Origin: Varanus komodoensis
Lineage: Eukaryota; Chordata; Lepidosauria; Squamata; Varanidae
Assembly: GCF_004798865.1 (NCBI RefSeq)
Contig: NW_025335438.1
Location: 11,249,043 to 11,313,042, forward strand
Reading direction: 5' to 3'
Length of the DNA stretch: 64,000 bases
The position numbers and the translations under genes are program-made. Of this stretch, positions 12,576 through 23,825 are shown piece after piece. Position 1 is the first letter of the stretch, and every line of letters starts with the position of its first letter. The notes beneath the pieces were generated by a model. That model ran no database searches. It was not told the DNA's origin and saw only the letters and a list, made by a program, of their open reading frames with translations.

Positions 12576-13239
12576 GTGTCAGAATCCCGGAATCTCAATT
12601 TGAGAAGAGGGAATAAAACTCGGGTTCGTGGGAAAGACCAAGCGTCCAGACCATCTGAGGCATTATTGTTTTACCCCAAGGTTCCCGCGGTACACTCACG
12701 ATAATGCACGCATTACCGGGCTAGCAGAGATGAACTCGCTGCAAAGCTTCAATACCATTACGGGTCATTTATAGGTACACAGGTACAGGGCAATTGATGA
12801 CAGAATGCAGAGATTACAATAAGATTCTGACAATCACACTGTAACAATGAGATTAGTATTGACACTTTAGTTGAGTAACTTGAACCCATCTCCAGGTCTG
12901 CTTAGACATGCAAATTCAAGCTACTAGAAACTATTCATGATAAGCTCAGACCCTTATCTCGACTCTAAACATTCTGCATGATCAGGGCACATGAAGCCCT
13001 CTGGGCTGTCAAAAGATTATTGTAAACTGAATTCCAACAATGACTATTTGTAATGTATATTTGGGCTAAAATGGCCTGTCTGCTGTAACCTACAGCAAAA
13101 GGTGAGAGAAAGGAGCGGGGGAATGCCATTTTAAACAGTGACAGCTTGGTTTTGAGAGGAATACAGGATTTGATCCCACAATGCAAAGGCACACAGGAGT
13201 AATGCTTTTCAGACAGGATTTACCCAAATTTTCCCAACA
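12576..13239 (-). mobile_element. Solo LTR of an endogenous retrovirus, probably class I
   Basis: A fossil long terminal repeat standing alone. The ends are TGTCAG and CCCAACA on the + strand and the flanks are a 4-bp target duplication, CTTG, on both sides (12572-12575 and 13240-13243). A TATA-like box (CTATAAATGA) followed by a polyadenylation-like region reads on the minus strand, giving the orientation. A copy of the same family with the same orientation lies at 52211-52856. No internal viral region is present. A 4-bp duplication is usual for gammaretrovirus-like elements. The two copies differ by many substitutions and indels, so it is not young. Confidence 0.85.
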
Positions 13240-13243
13240 CTTG

Positions 13244-13624
13244 TCATGTTCTTTCACTTTTTACATGTTTGACATTGAAAAAACAGAATATCCTGCACAG
13301 AGTAGAAGATACTGCCCTCTTCAAGGAGTTGCCACTGTCTCTTTTGTTATCCATCTAAAGAAAAGATGTGTAACTCGTAGGAACTCCAACAAAATGTATG
13401 GCTTGTAGGAAGGTACAAGGGATTGCAGAAGGGCTTGTAAAGAATGGCTGTGAGTTTTTACAAGCTGAAGGAGGTAAGAGGGAGTGCTGTGCCAGCCCAT
13501 CAGCCTCTGTGGAAGGCCTTCTCAGTTGTCACTACTGTCACACGCCAGCAAGTTCAGATGAGGAAGAGAAGCAGCCATTCCACCCCTCTTTGATACATTT
13601 AATCCTGCCCTCTTACTTTCTCTT
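13244..13624. other. Unassigned DNA
   Basis: The region between the solo LTR and the next SINE contains short frames on the + strand without recognisable similarity. Confidence 0.3.
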
Positions 13625-13803
13625 TGTACATGCTGTATTTATGTATTTGATTTATTTCCCACTTTTTTCTTACATAGAACTCAGAGTGGCTTACCACCAC
13701 CTCTTCCTCCCAATATTATGCCCAAAACAACAACCTTGTGAGGTAGGTTGGACTGAGAGTCTGAGAGTCCCAGTCCCCTGTACCACGCTGGCTCAATGCC
13801 TTT
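13625..13803 (-). repeat. tRNA-derived SINE body, reverse orientation
   Basis: It carries the reverse of the SINE 3' blocks ('CACAAGGTTGTTGTTTTGGG' and 'CTCTCAGTCCAACCTACC'). The tRNA-like head is largely lost. It lies just upstream of the CpG island. Confidence 0.6.
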
Positions 13804-14372
13804 GAGATTAAAGCTTGGGGGAAGGGGCTGCCTTGCTTTTTTTAAAGGTCAAAGAACTGTTGGGATCCGAAAGCGACGCAGCATCGAGGCGGCAAGGTAA
13901 ACAGTGCTCATTTCCCCTGTCTCTGGCCGAAGGCGAAAGAAGTACCCACGATGAGCAGAGCACCCCAAAATTGACTGGCTGGACTGGCTTTCAGTGCGAG
14001 ACCGTCCGCGGCTTGAAGCTGAGCTCGTTTGTTTTCTGCTCCAGAAGGTGGAGGGGCAGCGTTTGGGGCGCGCAGGGGGCCGGTGCAGAGGGAAGCTTCC
14101 CCCGCCGACGCCCCCCGGCAGCGAGCCGCGCGCGTGCGCGCGCCCCGTCCGCCTCCCTGCCGAGCGAGGGGATTCGCCGCTGCGGCCACTTTTGCGCCTG
14201 GCGGAGGCGGGGAGTGGCGCGGCGGCGCTGCTGCTCTCTGCGCCTCGGCCCTCCCAGCCCCTCCTTCCGCGCCGGGTAGGTTTGCGGAGCGGCGGAGGAG
14301 GAGGAGGAGGGCGGTGAGCTGTGGGAGGGTCTCCATTGAAATAAACAAGTAGCCAGTGATTAAAACGGGAAC

Positions 14373-14463
14373 ATGGCGGCCGCGGCAGAGTCGGCAGCTC
14401 CGGCTTCCTCCTACAAAGCGAAGGTCAGCGCTGGCAGCAGCCTGGGCGACACGAGCCGGAGAC
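14373..14463 (+). pseudogene. NCOA2: First exon of the NCOA2-like locus (5'-UTR exon equivalent)
   Basis: The stretch from GGCGGCCGC through AAAGCGAAGGTCAGCGC to GACACGAGCCGGAGAC matches, in order, the non-coding first exon of human NCOA2 as I remember it (GGCGGCCGC.., GGCGAAGGTCAGCGCC, ..GACCCGAGCCG). It ends at a strong donor, GAC|GTGAGT, at 14464. It can be read from the ATG at 14373 as 'MAAAAESAAPASSYKAK', but in NCOA2 this exon is untranslated and the ATG is probably part of a YY1 site. The transcription start was not determined and may lie further upstream. An alternative donor-like AAG|GTCAGC at 14424 lies inside the matched exon. Confidence 0.55.
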
Positions 14464-15462
14464 GTGAGTGACCTCGGTAAATGAAGGCGCCCGGCGCGCG
14501 TCCTCCCCGCCCCCTCCCCCCCGCCCGGGCCCCGGGGCTGCTGGCGGGCCAGACCGCGGTGGGTAGGCGAGGGACCCTCCCGGGCGCGCCGGATAATGTC
14601 CGGGTTGCGCGCGGGGCGCTGGGGAGGCGGCGAGAGGGACTTGCTCGTCTGAACCGGGGCGGGGGCAAGGGGCAGCGCGACTCGTCCTCGCCGGCGCCGG
14701 CGCCGCCGCCACCGCCACCGCCACCCCCCTCCGGGAAGAGGCAAGTTGCGGGCTTTGCCTTCGCCCGCAGGCAGGACGCGGCGGTGTCAGCGGCCGCCCG
14801 GGCGCCTGCTGCCGGTCCACGAGGGCGGCGGTGCGGCCGCCCCCCGCTCCCGTGCATGCAGTCCGAGGAAGGGACCCGTGATGCGCTTGAAGTTTGCCCC
14901 CTCCCGCAGCCTCTCCTCCAGGGGAAGGTGGCGCCTCGCCCGTCTTGCTGGAAGGGGTGGGAGGCGCGCACGGCCGTCGAGGGGTGCTGGGCAGGGAGGG
15001 GGAGCGAGGGAGCAGGGGCTCGGCGGAGGGCAGCGAGGCCTGTCGGCGGGGGACGGGCTGCTGGCGGAGAGGGAGCGTCGCGCCCCCGCGCCCCGCCGCT
15101 CGGCGACAGAGAGGCCTCCGGGGGCGGCAGCTGCGTGGCTGACAATGGGGCCGGGGCGGCGCGGCGCGCTCTTTCCGGCGGGCGAGGGTGAGCGGCGCGT
15201 CGCGTCGCTGGGAGCCGGGGGCGGCCGGCGAGCGTGCGGGGAGCGGGTCCCTCCGGCGAGGGGCGGCGGATGCAGAGCCAGCGGAGGAGCCGGGCTGCCT
15301 GGGTGACAATCGCGTCAGACGAGGGCGGAGGGGGCGGGGCGGGGGCGCGCGCGCGGCGGCTTCTTCGCGCCCGCGGCCGAGCAGGCTTTTTAACTTCTGC
15401 AACTTTGTGTCTGCGCGGCGGCGGCGCGGCCCTCGGAGTCCCCCTTGCCGGTCCCCGATCAG

Positions 15463-15466
<4 letters not shown>

Positions 15467-15508
<42 letters not shown>

Positions 15509-15510
15509 CC
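15467..15510 (+). repeat. (TGCC)11 tetranucleotide microsatellite
   Basis: Eleven uninterrupted TGCC units lie about 1 kb downstream of the first-exon donor, still inside the CpG island. Perfect arrays of this length are usually polymorphic. The register is equivalent to CCTG/CAGG. Confidence 0.97.
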
Positions 15511-15611
15511 GCTGGGTGCGAGCGCAGCCTGGGGAGCCGCATTGCTGCTGCGTGCGCCTGGCCGGGGGAGGCGGGGCCGCCTCCATCGTCCCGCGGGGCT
15601 CGCCGCATGGC

Positions 15612-15720
15612 CTGTTTATTGTTGTTCCGGACCGTGCCGTTCAGTCGTCTCCGGCTTATGGCGACCCTTTGAATGGTCTCCAAAGTGTCCTGTCCTTGAC
15701 AGCCCTGCGGGCTGTGGCTT
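15612..15720 (-). repeat. Possible RTE-type LINE or SINE 3' end
   Basis: 'GTTGTTCCGGACCGTGCCG' followed by 'TCCGGCTTATGGCGACCCT' resembles, on the reverse strand, the conserved 3' tail shared by reptile RTE LINEs and their SINE partners. The match is short, so the family is uncertain. Confidence 0.4.
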
Positions 15721-15859
15721 CTTGGAATCAATCCATCTCATATTTGGTTTTCTTCCTCTTGTTCGGCTGTCAGCTTTTATTAACGTTATTGTCTTTTCCA
15801 GGGAGCCTTATTAACCTTTATTACAGAGGCATTGTTTGTTCAGTATATTCCAAGCATCC

Positions 15860-16680
15860 GTTTTTGCTGAATGAATGTACCAATAATCCCTTGTGAAATA
15901 GATCATAGTGAGGCACTCCATTGGCTGGGAAGTATGGCATATTTCAGTCCTTTAGTTTGTTCTTGTGTGAGACTCTGTCTATCATATTCATTCACTGGTA
16001 CTAAATAGGTATAAGCATAAATTGTAGGTGAAAGCGGTTTTTCAGCTTCAGTCAATTCTTCCAATAAAACAGGGATTCTAAAGCTGTAAAAGCAGCAAGA
16101 CCAAACATAGATTTTAACAGAAGTTTCAGTTGCATGTATTGCCATGCAGCCATTGGTGACAATTTATACATAGCCTGTGAAGTGGAAGAAGTATAAATAG
16201 TGGAAAAAGTATAAATAAGACGAGCAACCTGATCCAAAGTAAATATCAGCCTGTCTGCCCAGGGCTATCAAACACATGTTGTCACTTTTAAAATCTGGGT
16301 TTCCTCATAAAGTTAATTTTGCATGTGAAAATATGTTAAACTGCTACTGACATGAAAGTATATGCCATAGCTCACTAGCTGACACAACTGGAGTTGGTAC
16401 ATTCTCTGCTTTACTAACATGCATTTCACTTTGTCCAAACCAGTGTGGTCCACCTTGAAAAAGAATCCAGAGATGAAGATTCCAAAACAGACCAGGGAAA
16501 AGAATCTAAATGGAGGCAACCAAAATCTACTACAAGTCAACAAATATGCCTGTTTTGACTGTCTTGTCTTGGTAGTGAGGCAGAGAGCAATCGCTTCCTG
16601 GAAGCACCTTTCCCCTTTTTCCAAAGCAATCCAAGAACTGATAATAATATCTGGGTCTGGAGGCTTGCTCCTTTCACACA
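15860..16680 (-). mobile_element. L1-like LINE 3' portion, reverse orientation
   Basis: This copy is related to that at 3480-5100. Shared blocks include 'TTTTTGCTGAATGA', 'TTTCAGTTGCATGTA', 'CTGATCCAAAGTAAA' and 'AAGTTAATTTTGC'. The minus-strand frame at 16052-16237 contains 'WQYMQLKLLLKS', matching 'WQYMQLKYLLET' of the other copy. It is highly degenerate. Confidence 0.5.
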
Positions 16681-16989
16681 GTTCTTTCTAAAGGCAGCTG
16701 GCTTGATTTATTTCTGATTTATGTTAGGAGTTTGTTTTGAACTGGTTTTATATTATGATTTGTGGCTTTTGATACATGGTTGTAAATCAACTTGTTTTAG
16801 TGCTGCTACTTCTGTCATTTTTTAAAATATAAGCCTCTTTGAGCATGATGGATGAATCTATAAATGAATAAAAAGGTAATGGCATTGTGACCTTGGTCTT
16901 GTGCTAAATATGTTCTTACAGTTAACAGGCAGAATAAAAATTTTCCATTTGCATGTTATCATTCTTTTTAAGCAAAACGTTTAATGTAA

Positions 16990-19105
16990 GAGGAAATTAT
17001 TTATTTATTTAGGATTTTTGTATACCATGCCATTGCTTATAGCCTCAGGATGGCTCACATAACTAAATAAACATAATGCAAATACAATTAAAACCCAGAA
17101 ACACCCTGGCTGCACAATTAAAACCTATAAATATTATCTAACATTTAAAAACAAATATCTAAAATAATGATGGCACCAGGCGGACCTCTCTGGGGAGCAC
17201 ATTCCACAGATGGGGCGCCACCACAGAGAAAGCCCTCCTCTGGGTCCATTGCCTCCTAATATCTTTCACGGAGGGCTCCCGGAGGAGGGCCTCTGCTGCC
17301 GATCTTAAGGGACAGGAGGGCAAATATGGAAGAAGGCATTCCTTTAGGTATCCGGGTCCCAAGCCATTAAGGGCTTTATAGGTGATTACCAATACCTTGA
17401 ATTGAGCCCGGACTTCGATGGGAAGCCAATGGAACTGGTAGAGGACTGGTGTTTTATGAGAATAACATCCAGCCCCCATCAGCAACCTGGCTGCTCTATT
17501 TTGCACCATCTGAAGTATCCGTACTGTCTTCAAGGGCAACCCCACATAGCGCGTTACAGAAATCCAACCGGGAAGTAACCAATGCATGCGTCGCTGTCGC
17601 TAGGCAATCATCCTCCAGGTAGGGATGCAGCTGATGGATTAGCTGAAGCTGAAGGAAAGCGCTCCTCGCCACCGCAGTTACTTGGGCAGTTCTGGATCGA
17701 GGAGCACTCCCAAGCTGTGGACCCTGTCCTTTAGAGGGAGTGCAACCCCATTCAGGGCAAGGTCCAAGTCACCTACCCAGGAGCTCGAACCTCCCACCAA
17801 TAGGACCTCCATCTTGTCTGGATTGAGTTTCAGTTTATTGGCCCTCATCCAGCCCATTACCTCGGCCAGGCACAGGTTCAGTATAGCCACTGCCTCACAT
17901 GGATCGGTTGAAAAAGAGAGGTAGAGCTGGGTATCATCAGCGTACTGATGATTCCACAGCCCACACCTCCTGATGACCTCTCCCAGCGGTTTCATGTAGA
18001 TGTTGAATAGCAAGGGGGACAAGATGGACCCCTGCGGTACTCCATGGCATAGCTGCCATGGTGCAGAGCCAAAGTCCCCCAGCACCACCTTTTGGACTCA
18101 GCTGTCGAGGTAGGAGCAGAACTACTGCCAAGCAGTGCCTCCTACTCCCAGTCCCACTAGCCTATCCAGAAGGATACCATGGTCGATGGTATCGAAAGCC
18201 GCTGATAGGTCCAGGAGAACCAATAGGGACACACTCCCCCTGTCTCCCTGCACAGGTCATCATACAGGGCAATCAAGGCAGATACAGTACCATACCCAGG
18301 TCTGAAGCCCTACTGAAATGGGTCCAGATAATCAGTCTCATCCAAGAGAGCTTGGAGTTGTCCTGCCACCACCCGTTCTAACACCTTGCCCAGGAACGGG
18401 ATGTTTGCCACCAGTCTATAATTGGCCATCTCTGGATCCAGGGACGCCTTCTTTAGGGCCAGCCTGACCACTGCCTCCTTTAGGGGGGCAGGCACTCGGC
18501 CATCCCTCAAAGATGTGTTGATAACCTCTAGGATCCAGGCACCAATCCCGTGTTTGGCTTTGGACAGTAGCCACGACGGGCAAGGATCAAATAAACAGGT
18601 GGTGGGACATACAGGTCCAATCACCTTGTCCACATCATCAGGCCGCAATAACTGAAACTCATTCAACAATATGTGACTAGATGGTGACATTGGCACCTCC
18701 CCTAAGGAATATGAATCACTAGTGGAGTCCAAATCTGAGGGATTTTCTCCTTAAAGTGCTGGGCAATGTCGTCACAGCGGGTTATTGAGGGTGGTACTGA
18801 ATCTTTCTTAGGACCTGGATGTACCACCCGAAAAAGCTCCGCTGGATGGCACTGTGAGGAGGCAATGGAAGTGGAGAAGCGTTTCTTCTTCACCCTCACC
18901 ACCACAGCATAGGCTTGATAATGAGCTCTTAAGTGTGTTTGGTCAGATTTATCCCTCCACCAATGCTCTAGCCATCTCCCAACCTGCTTCATCACCCGTA
19001 ATTCAGGTGTATACCAAGGGGATGAACGGGCTCTGCCAGGCGGGAGAGGGCACTTAGGAGCAAACGTGTCAGTAGCTCTGGCCAACCAGAGTTTCATATA
19101 TAGTT
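16990..19105 (-). mobile_element. L2-group LINE, 5'-truncated, ORF2 reverse transcriptase
   Basis: The minus strand carries, in order, the region upstream of RT (18702-19160), the N-terminal RT block with 'NYRLVANIPFLGKVLERVV' (18310-18732), the catalytic 'YADDTQLYLSF' block (codons near 17930-17944, frame 17678-18088) and the C-terminal block 'YKALNGLGPGYLKECL'...'WNVLPREVRL' (17159-17587). Frameshifts and stops separate these. The 3' end is an AT-rich tail with TTTATTTA at about 17000. It is the longest L2 copy here. Confidence 0.9.
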
Positions 19106-19336
19106 TCACTGAAGAATGGTAAACCAACCAACCTCCCCCACTCTTTTTATATAATTTCATAGACTTCTTTCATCCATCTGTTCTTCAGATATCTTTACTC
19201 AGCCAGTAACTCAACCGTGAATATGCCATGTATATCTCACATCTGTGCCATAATGGTATTTAGAAATATTTTTGGTAGTTGAGCCAGAAGTGTGGAACTT
19301 CTCTTGGAAACTTGCCATGGTTTGCACTTCAGTGAT

Positions 19337-19445
19337 ATAATAGAAGTAGAGTTGGGAGGAGTCCAGAGGCCATCAGATCCAACCCCTTGCTCTGCTTCCA
19401 CATGTGGTCACCCATCTGGCTGCAGGCCTACACTTTTCCAGCAAT
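19337..19445 (-). mobile_element. CR1 LINE 3' end fragment
   Basis: 'GTTGGGAGGAGTCCAGAGGCCATC' and 'CCAACCCCTTGCTC' are the reverse of the CR1 3' region (GATGGCC...TCCAAC). Only about 100 bp remain. Confidence 0.65.
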
Positions 19446-19560
19446 TGGCATTTATTCATTTATTTATTTATTTACTTATTTACTTACTTACTTATTGCAT
19501 TTGTGTGCCACCCAATTATGCCACAGTGCCCCTGGGTGGCTCACAGCCACAAGTTAAAAA
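19446..19560 (-). repeat. TTTA/TTAC microsatellite and L2 3' end fragment
   Basis: A run of TTTATTTA passing into TTACTTAC (about 19455-19495) is followed by 'GCCACCCAATTATGCC' and 'GGGTGGCTCACA'. This matches the 3' end of L2-group copies in the window. Confidence 0.55.
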
Positions 19561-19963
19561 ACCAGATTCTCAAATGTTAATCTGCCTGCACTATGATAAT
19601 GGGTTGACTTACTCCTAGTTTGCAGTTAAGAAACTTCCAAAGAAGGAATTGCCACCCATGTGCTATGTTGTTGTGCTATACACTTTGAAACTTTTTTCAA
19701 CCCTACATGAAAAAGTATTGATTCTCAAGCTGGAAGTAATTAAATTTACTTTTGTGCATAACATTTGCTCAAAATGGACTGAAGTGTCTTTGCTTAAGAA
19801 TGGTTGATTAAAATATGACATAATATTTGTTTTCTGCAAGGCCCCTGAGTTACATAAATGGGTGGAATAAAGTGGCTAATGGAATACTAAGTGTGGAGAG
19901 AACCAAGGCATATAAAATATATATCTTTATTCTGAGCATTCCATTATCTTCCCTCTCTTTCAG

Positions 19964-20068
19964 TTGCAGATATGTATTTAAGATTAATGGGATTGCTGAA
20001 AATTCCTCTGAACCACGTGAGGCTGAGTCAAGAAAATGCAAGGAATGTCTTGATCTACTGGGAATCAG
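19964..20068 (+). pseudogene. NCOA2: NCOA2-like start exon, start codon lost
   Basis: A good acceptor (CCCTCTCTTTCAG|) precedes TTGCAGATATGTATTTAAG, which parallels the NCOA2 leader. The coding part should begin at 19983, but ATG is replaced by ATT. The frame then reads INGIAENSSEPREAESRK and continues CKECLDLLGIR, against human MSGMGENTSDPSRAETRK, then RKECPDQLGP. About half the residues agree and no gap is needed. The exon ends at CAG|GTCAGT (donor 20069), the same boundary as NCOA2. This is a nuclear-receptor coactivator exon that can no longer start the protein. An out-of-frame ATG at 19987 does not rescue the frame. In NCOA2 the bHLH exon follows, but I could not find it. Confidence 0.85.
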
Positions 20069-21487
20069 GTCAGTTAGAACGTTTTAGAGAACTTTTTATG
20101 AAGCGTGCCTAAATTCTGCTGTTTTGTTACAGCTCACTGAAGATAGCATGTATCTTCTGAAAAAAGAATCCCCTTGAAAGGAACACTGTGACTGTGCCAC
20201 CCCATCACCACATGGTGCTCCAGATCTAACATCCATGTGTTGCGCTTGCTTTATTCACTAAACAAAACTTTAGTGCCAGCCGTGTGAACATCATGGCTGT
20301 GTGCAGGAAAATGACATGACATCATGGACAGCTTTTCAGTGCATGGACTCTCTTTATGTGTGTGATGCACAAAGGAAGTATGGGCAGCTGCACATTTAGC
20401 ATGTAGCAGCTGTGCATCATGGGACTCATAAATGTATTGTAAAACCATGTAGGATGTGTGTGTAGCCCTTCTGTTTTGAAGTGTAGTTTTTTAAAACACC
20501 CTGAGGGTAGGGGGAGCATTTGGAATGAGCTACCCCTGCCTTGGGCTTAGAATTTGTAGGGTCTGATTTTTTCATGTGCATTTCTGTTAGCTCTGCTGCA
20601 TGCCATATTGTTGCCTGTTGTTTTGTTGGAATAGCTATTCTTTCTGTGAAGCTAAAGCAAAAGTTTAAAAAAATCTTCACACCTCAGAGTTTCTACTAGT
20701 TGTTTGAAAACTAGCACCAAGGCACCATTGATTAAAAGGGCTTTTTCATAGCTTTCTATCTGATATGGCATTTATTTTCCAAGCAGCTCAGGCATTTTTG
20801 TCAAAAGAAAAGTGATAAAGCAGTCTGTTGGAATTGGATAAAAGAGAGTTTTTCAATTCATGTTTTTTCTGTTTGTGTCTGCCACTGAGATGGTGACTAA
20901 AGCTAGAAAATAGTACTTTATCAATGTCAACTGGAGTTCATAACTGGATTTTATTGAAGTGACTTAGTTTTTAGCCATTTCAAAGGAAGTCAGTCATCTC
21001 CAGAACTTGAAATTATATATGCTGATACTATCAAAGAACATATATGAAGATGGAAGTTGATGTTTCTGGAAGTGTTTCCTGGAAACTCAGCAGAGACTTT
21101 TTGGTTCAATTTAGAATAGAAATTTCTCATTTTATGAGAAACATCAAGTGCCATTGTAGAAAGATGGCATATTGAAAGCTAATCCCATCTTGGTTCCATT
21201 CATTAGTTTCACTCCTAGAAGAACAAGGCATCAGTGTGTCACACCATTGGTTCTTCTTCAGTCAGAGCATTGTCCTCTCAGTTAAAATCAATTACAAATC
21301 TATGCTGAAATGGCAAGCCTTCTTCATGTGAGATTTTAAAAGTATGATACAGTTTCATAGGCACATCAAAATATCTCTTTAAACAAATTATTTGTGAATC
21401 ATACCAACTTTGAAGGGAAAGAATACTAATGAAAGGCATATTTTAAAAATAACAGAATTTATGGGAGAGTGACAAAACAGATTTGCT
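20069..21487. other. Intron-like unassigned DNA
   Basis: No missing NCOA2 exon (bHLH or PAS-A) was recognised in this stretch, and no named repeat was seen. Confidence 0.35.
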
Positions 21488-21493
21488 TAGTAT

Positions 21494-21524
<31 letters not shown>

Positions 21525-21570
21525 GAGTATTTGTATGCCATCCCATCGCATAGCCTTATCTTGGAAAAGG
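21488..21570 (-). repeat. (ATTT)n and L2 3' end fragment
   Basis: About eight ATTT units are followed by 'AGAGTATTTGTATGCCATCCCATCGC', the reverse of the L2 3' UTR end seen at 46678 and 60945. Confidence 0.6.
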
Positions 21571-23825
21571 TTGAACAAAAATTGATATGTTTAATTAACA
21601 TTGGAATCAGGTTTATCAAGTCAAGTATTACAGAAAATTGATTAATTCAGTTCCCAAAAAAATCTTACAAGATTAAATATTAGAAATTTGTCAAGCACAA
21701 ACATAATGCTGGTTCCCAATAAATCTCATATTTGCAGTTAGCTTTACTCATGCCTTTGACATGCATACATATATATTATTTCTGCCTTTGCTTATCATAT
21801 TTGACCATGTCATAGCACTATTTCTGCACTGATTGCATCTATGGGTGATAGTGTCCAGGGATTGCATCTAAATCACATTTAGAAGGTCAGCCATGGAAAT
21901 GACTTTGTAAACCCTGATTTGACAAAATGAATACTAATACAGGCAGAACCAAAGGCTGCTTAAACACAATTTATTTTATTTAATCTAACCTAATCTATTT
22001 CTCTTTCATACTCATATATATATTTACACATCGGGGGGAGGGGGTTAGAGCTTTGGTGTGTTCACTCTACAACCTCTGAATAACTGGATGCTTATAATAA
22101 AACATTCCCAATTATCCCTGGGTTTATTATGGCTCATAAAAGCTTCTGCTGCATCTGATGGAAAAGTTACTTTCTGCTATCACAAGGGAGAAAGTGTTGA
22201 ATCTAAGTGTCACAATAGAATGAAATACATGCCGGGGGTATATTAGCCATTGCAACAAGAACTGAATTTAGTTTGGAACTTAATGTGTTCAGTTTCAACA
22301 GTCTGGGTTTACCCTTTCCTTCACTAAACTAATTTACACACGTGGGCATGATAAGGGATAAAAATGAAACTAAATCAGCTTTCCTTTCTTGGCCATCAAA
22401 TGAATAGAAAAAGGAAGAGACGACTAGCAATGCTGGATTGGCTAATATGCTGTCACTCCTCCTAGGTTATAAGTAGCTTTCATTTGCTGACAACAGACCA
22501 TGTGTTAAGAAGGGAGTGAAGCAAATATTCAGTCTCAGTGAGTAAACAAGCTAGGAAATAGTGCAGCTGCGCTTTTCAAATACGCACTGCAGGAGATTTC
22601 AGCAAGCTGATGATATATTGTGCATTAATGTTGAAAAAATAAACAGATTTGGCGAGCGCAGGATGGGCCTTGTGCTTTTACACTGGCAGAATGCTTCCTA
22701 ATGAATAAGAATGTGCTGCTGGCCTCACACGACCATATGGCAGACTGCTAAGTTTAGTTCAGTGCAGATGCATATTGCTTCCTAGTTCGCCTCCTAAAAC
22801 CTTTCTGTGGTGATCTGCACTTCATCTCTTAGTTTTGAACAGCGAAGGTGCCTGTTGATCTTGTGGCACCTTCATCTGCAAAGGTATGTGCAAAATGTAG
22901 CTGGAGCTCCTCTTTTTGCTTTCCCCTTTCTGTAAGGTAAACATGGCTGGTGATGGCATAGCTCTCCTGCTAAGCTTTTAACACTGCAGCAGTAGCTAGC
23001 TAATAGTCAGTATGCTTCTGAAAAATGGGGGAAACCCTGTGAGAGTGACTGATGCTTCCCTGCTGATTGAAATACTGCCATGTGGAATTGGCTCACTTAC
23101 TTGAGTGTAAGTAATTGATTTCAGTGGGAATGCCTTTCTTTTTTTAACTCATACTTCCCGTAGTGCAACAGACCTGGTTTGAATGTGGGCCACTTGCAAT
23201 TATACTAAATAATTCAAACTTCATAGCTCTGCTATGTGAGATGGATGACTGTTCAGTTGGGCCCAGCACATGGCCATCGGAGGCTCATGTGAGCTTAAAA
23301 AACTTACTAAAGCTAACAAACAGTGGGAATAACTTTTAAATACTTTTATTACAATGGTTGAACATCTCAGTATTACAATTTTTTTAACGAATGCTGCCCC
23401 GTACATGTCTTACATAACCTCTTATTGTCTATAGGACTTCACAGATCTAGATACTGCTGTTAGTACCCATACAAATGAGAACAGATTAACCAGATTTCCC
23501 ATGGACAGCAATTTCATTGTAGCAGTTGCCACCTTTTCTCCCCAGGCTGGAAGAAGTTAACTGGCACACACAAGAACTGAAACGATAGTAAACAGGAGTA
23601 CATACAATAATAAGACTTTGTGCCTAGTCTTTTATTTAATGCACATATTACCAGCCTTATCTGTTATTTTTGTATTGCTGTTCAACAATAATCTGCTAAT
23701 TAGCAAGATACTTCTGTGGGTGTTGGAGCTTCTGAATTAACCTGAGACAAATGGAAGAAATGATGAAATGTAACAATTTTTAGACAACAGAAACAAGGTT
23801 GCAAGGGCTTCACAACTTGAAGGTT
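21571..23825. other. Intron-like unassigned DNA, complex sequence
   Basis: No gene or NCOA2 exon was seen. Positions 22480-22880 are compositionally complex and not visibly repetitive. At 22857-22880 'TTGATCTTGTGGCACCTTCATCTG' is a truncated piece of the repeat also found at 23826 and 26165. Confidence 0.3.

Larger units (their letters stand above)
13990..15650. promoter_or_regulatory. CpG island with TATA-less promoter of the NCOA2-like locus
   Basis: Base composition changes abruptly to very GC-rich, with dense CG dinucleotides that are not depleted, unlike all other DNA in the window. No TATA box is evident. An 'ATGGCGGC' block at 14373-14380, the core of a YY1 site that often sits just downstream of the start in such promoters, marks the likely start of the first exon. 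Open frames of up to 391 codons on both strands come from the base composition and are not genes. Retained CpG density suggests the region has stayed unmethylated in the germ line, which is unexpected next to a broken coding region. Confidence 0.8.

Noticed and set aside
14373-14463. MAAAAESAAP... as the N-terminus of a novel protein
   Set aside because: The exon resembles the untranslated first exon of NCOA2 and the ATG coincides with a YY1-like ATGGCGGC block. The next matched exon begins with leader sequence, not with a continuing frame.
14411-15586. 391-codon and 325-codon minus-strand frames in the CpG island
   Set aside because: Pro/Arg/Ala/Gly-rich translations in several frames at once are a consequence of extreme GC content and lack of AT-rich stop codons. 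No domain is recognisable.
13908-15896. Other long frames over the CpG island on both strands
   Set aside because: Same base-composition artefact. The Leu-Pro-Ala-Cys and Gln-Ala-Gly-Arg repeats come from translating the TGCC microsatellite.
20160-20185. Start of the NCOA2 bHLH exon ('GAAAGGAACACTG')
   Set aside because: Only about 12 bases agree, no acceptor precedes them and the match does not continue into the rest of the exon. Treated as chance.
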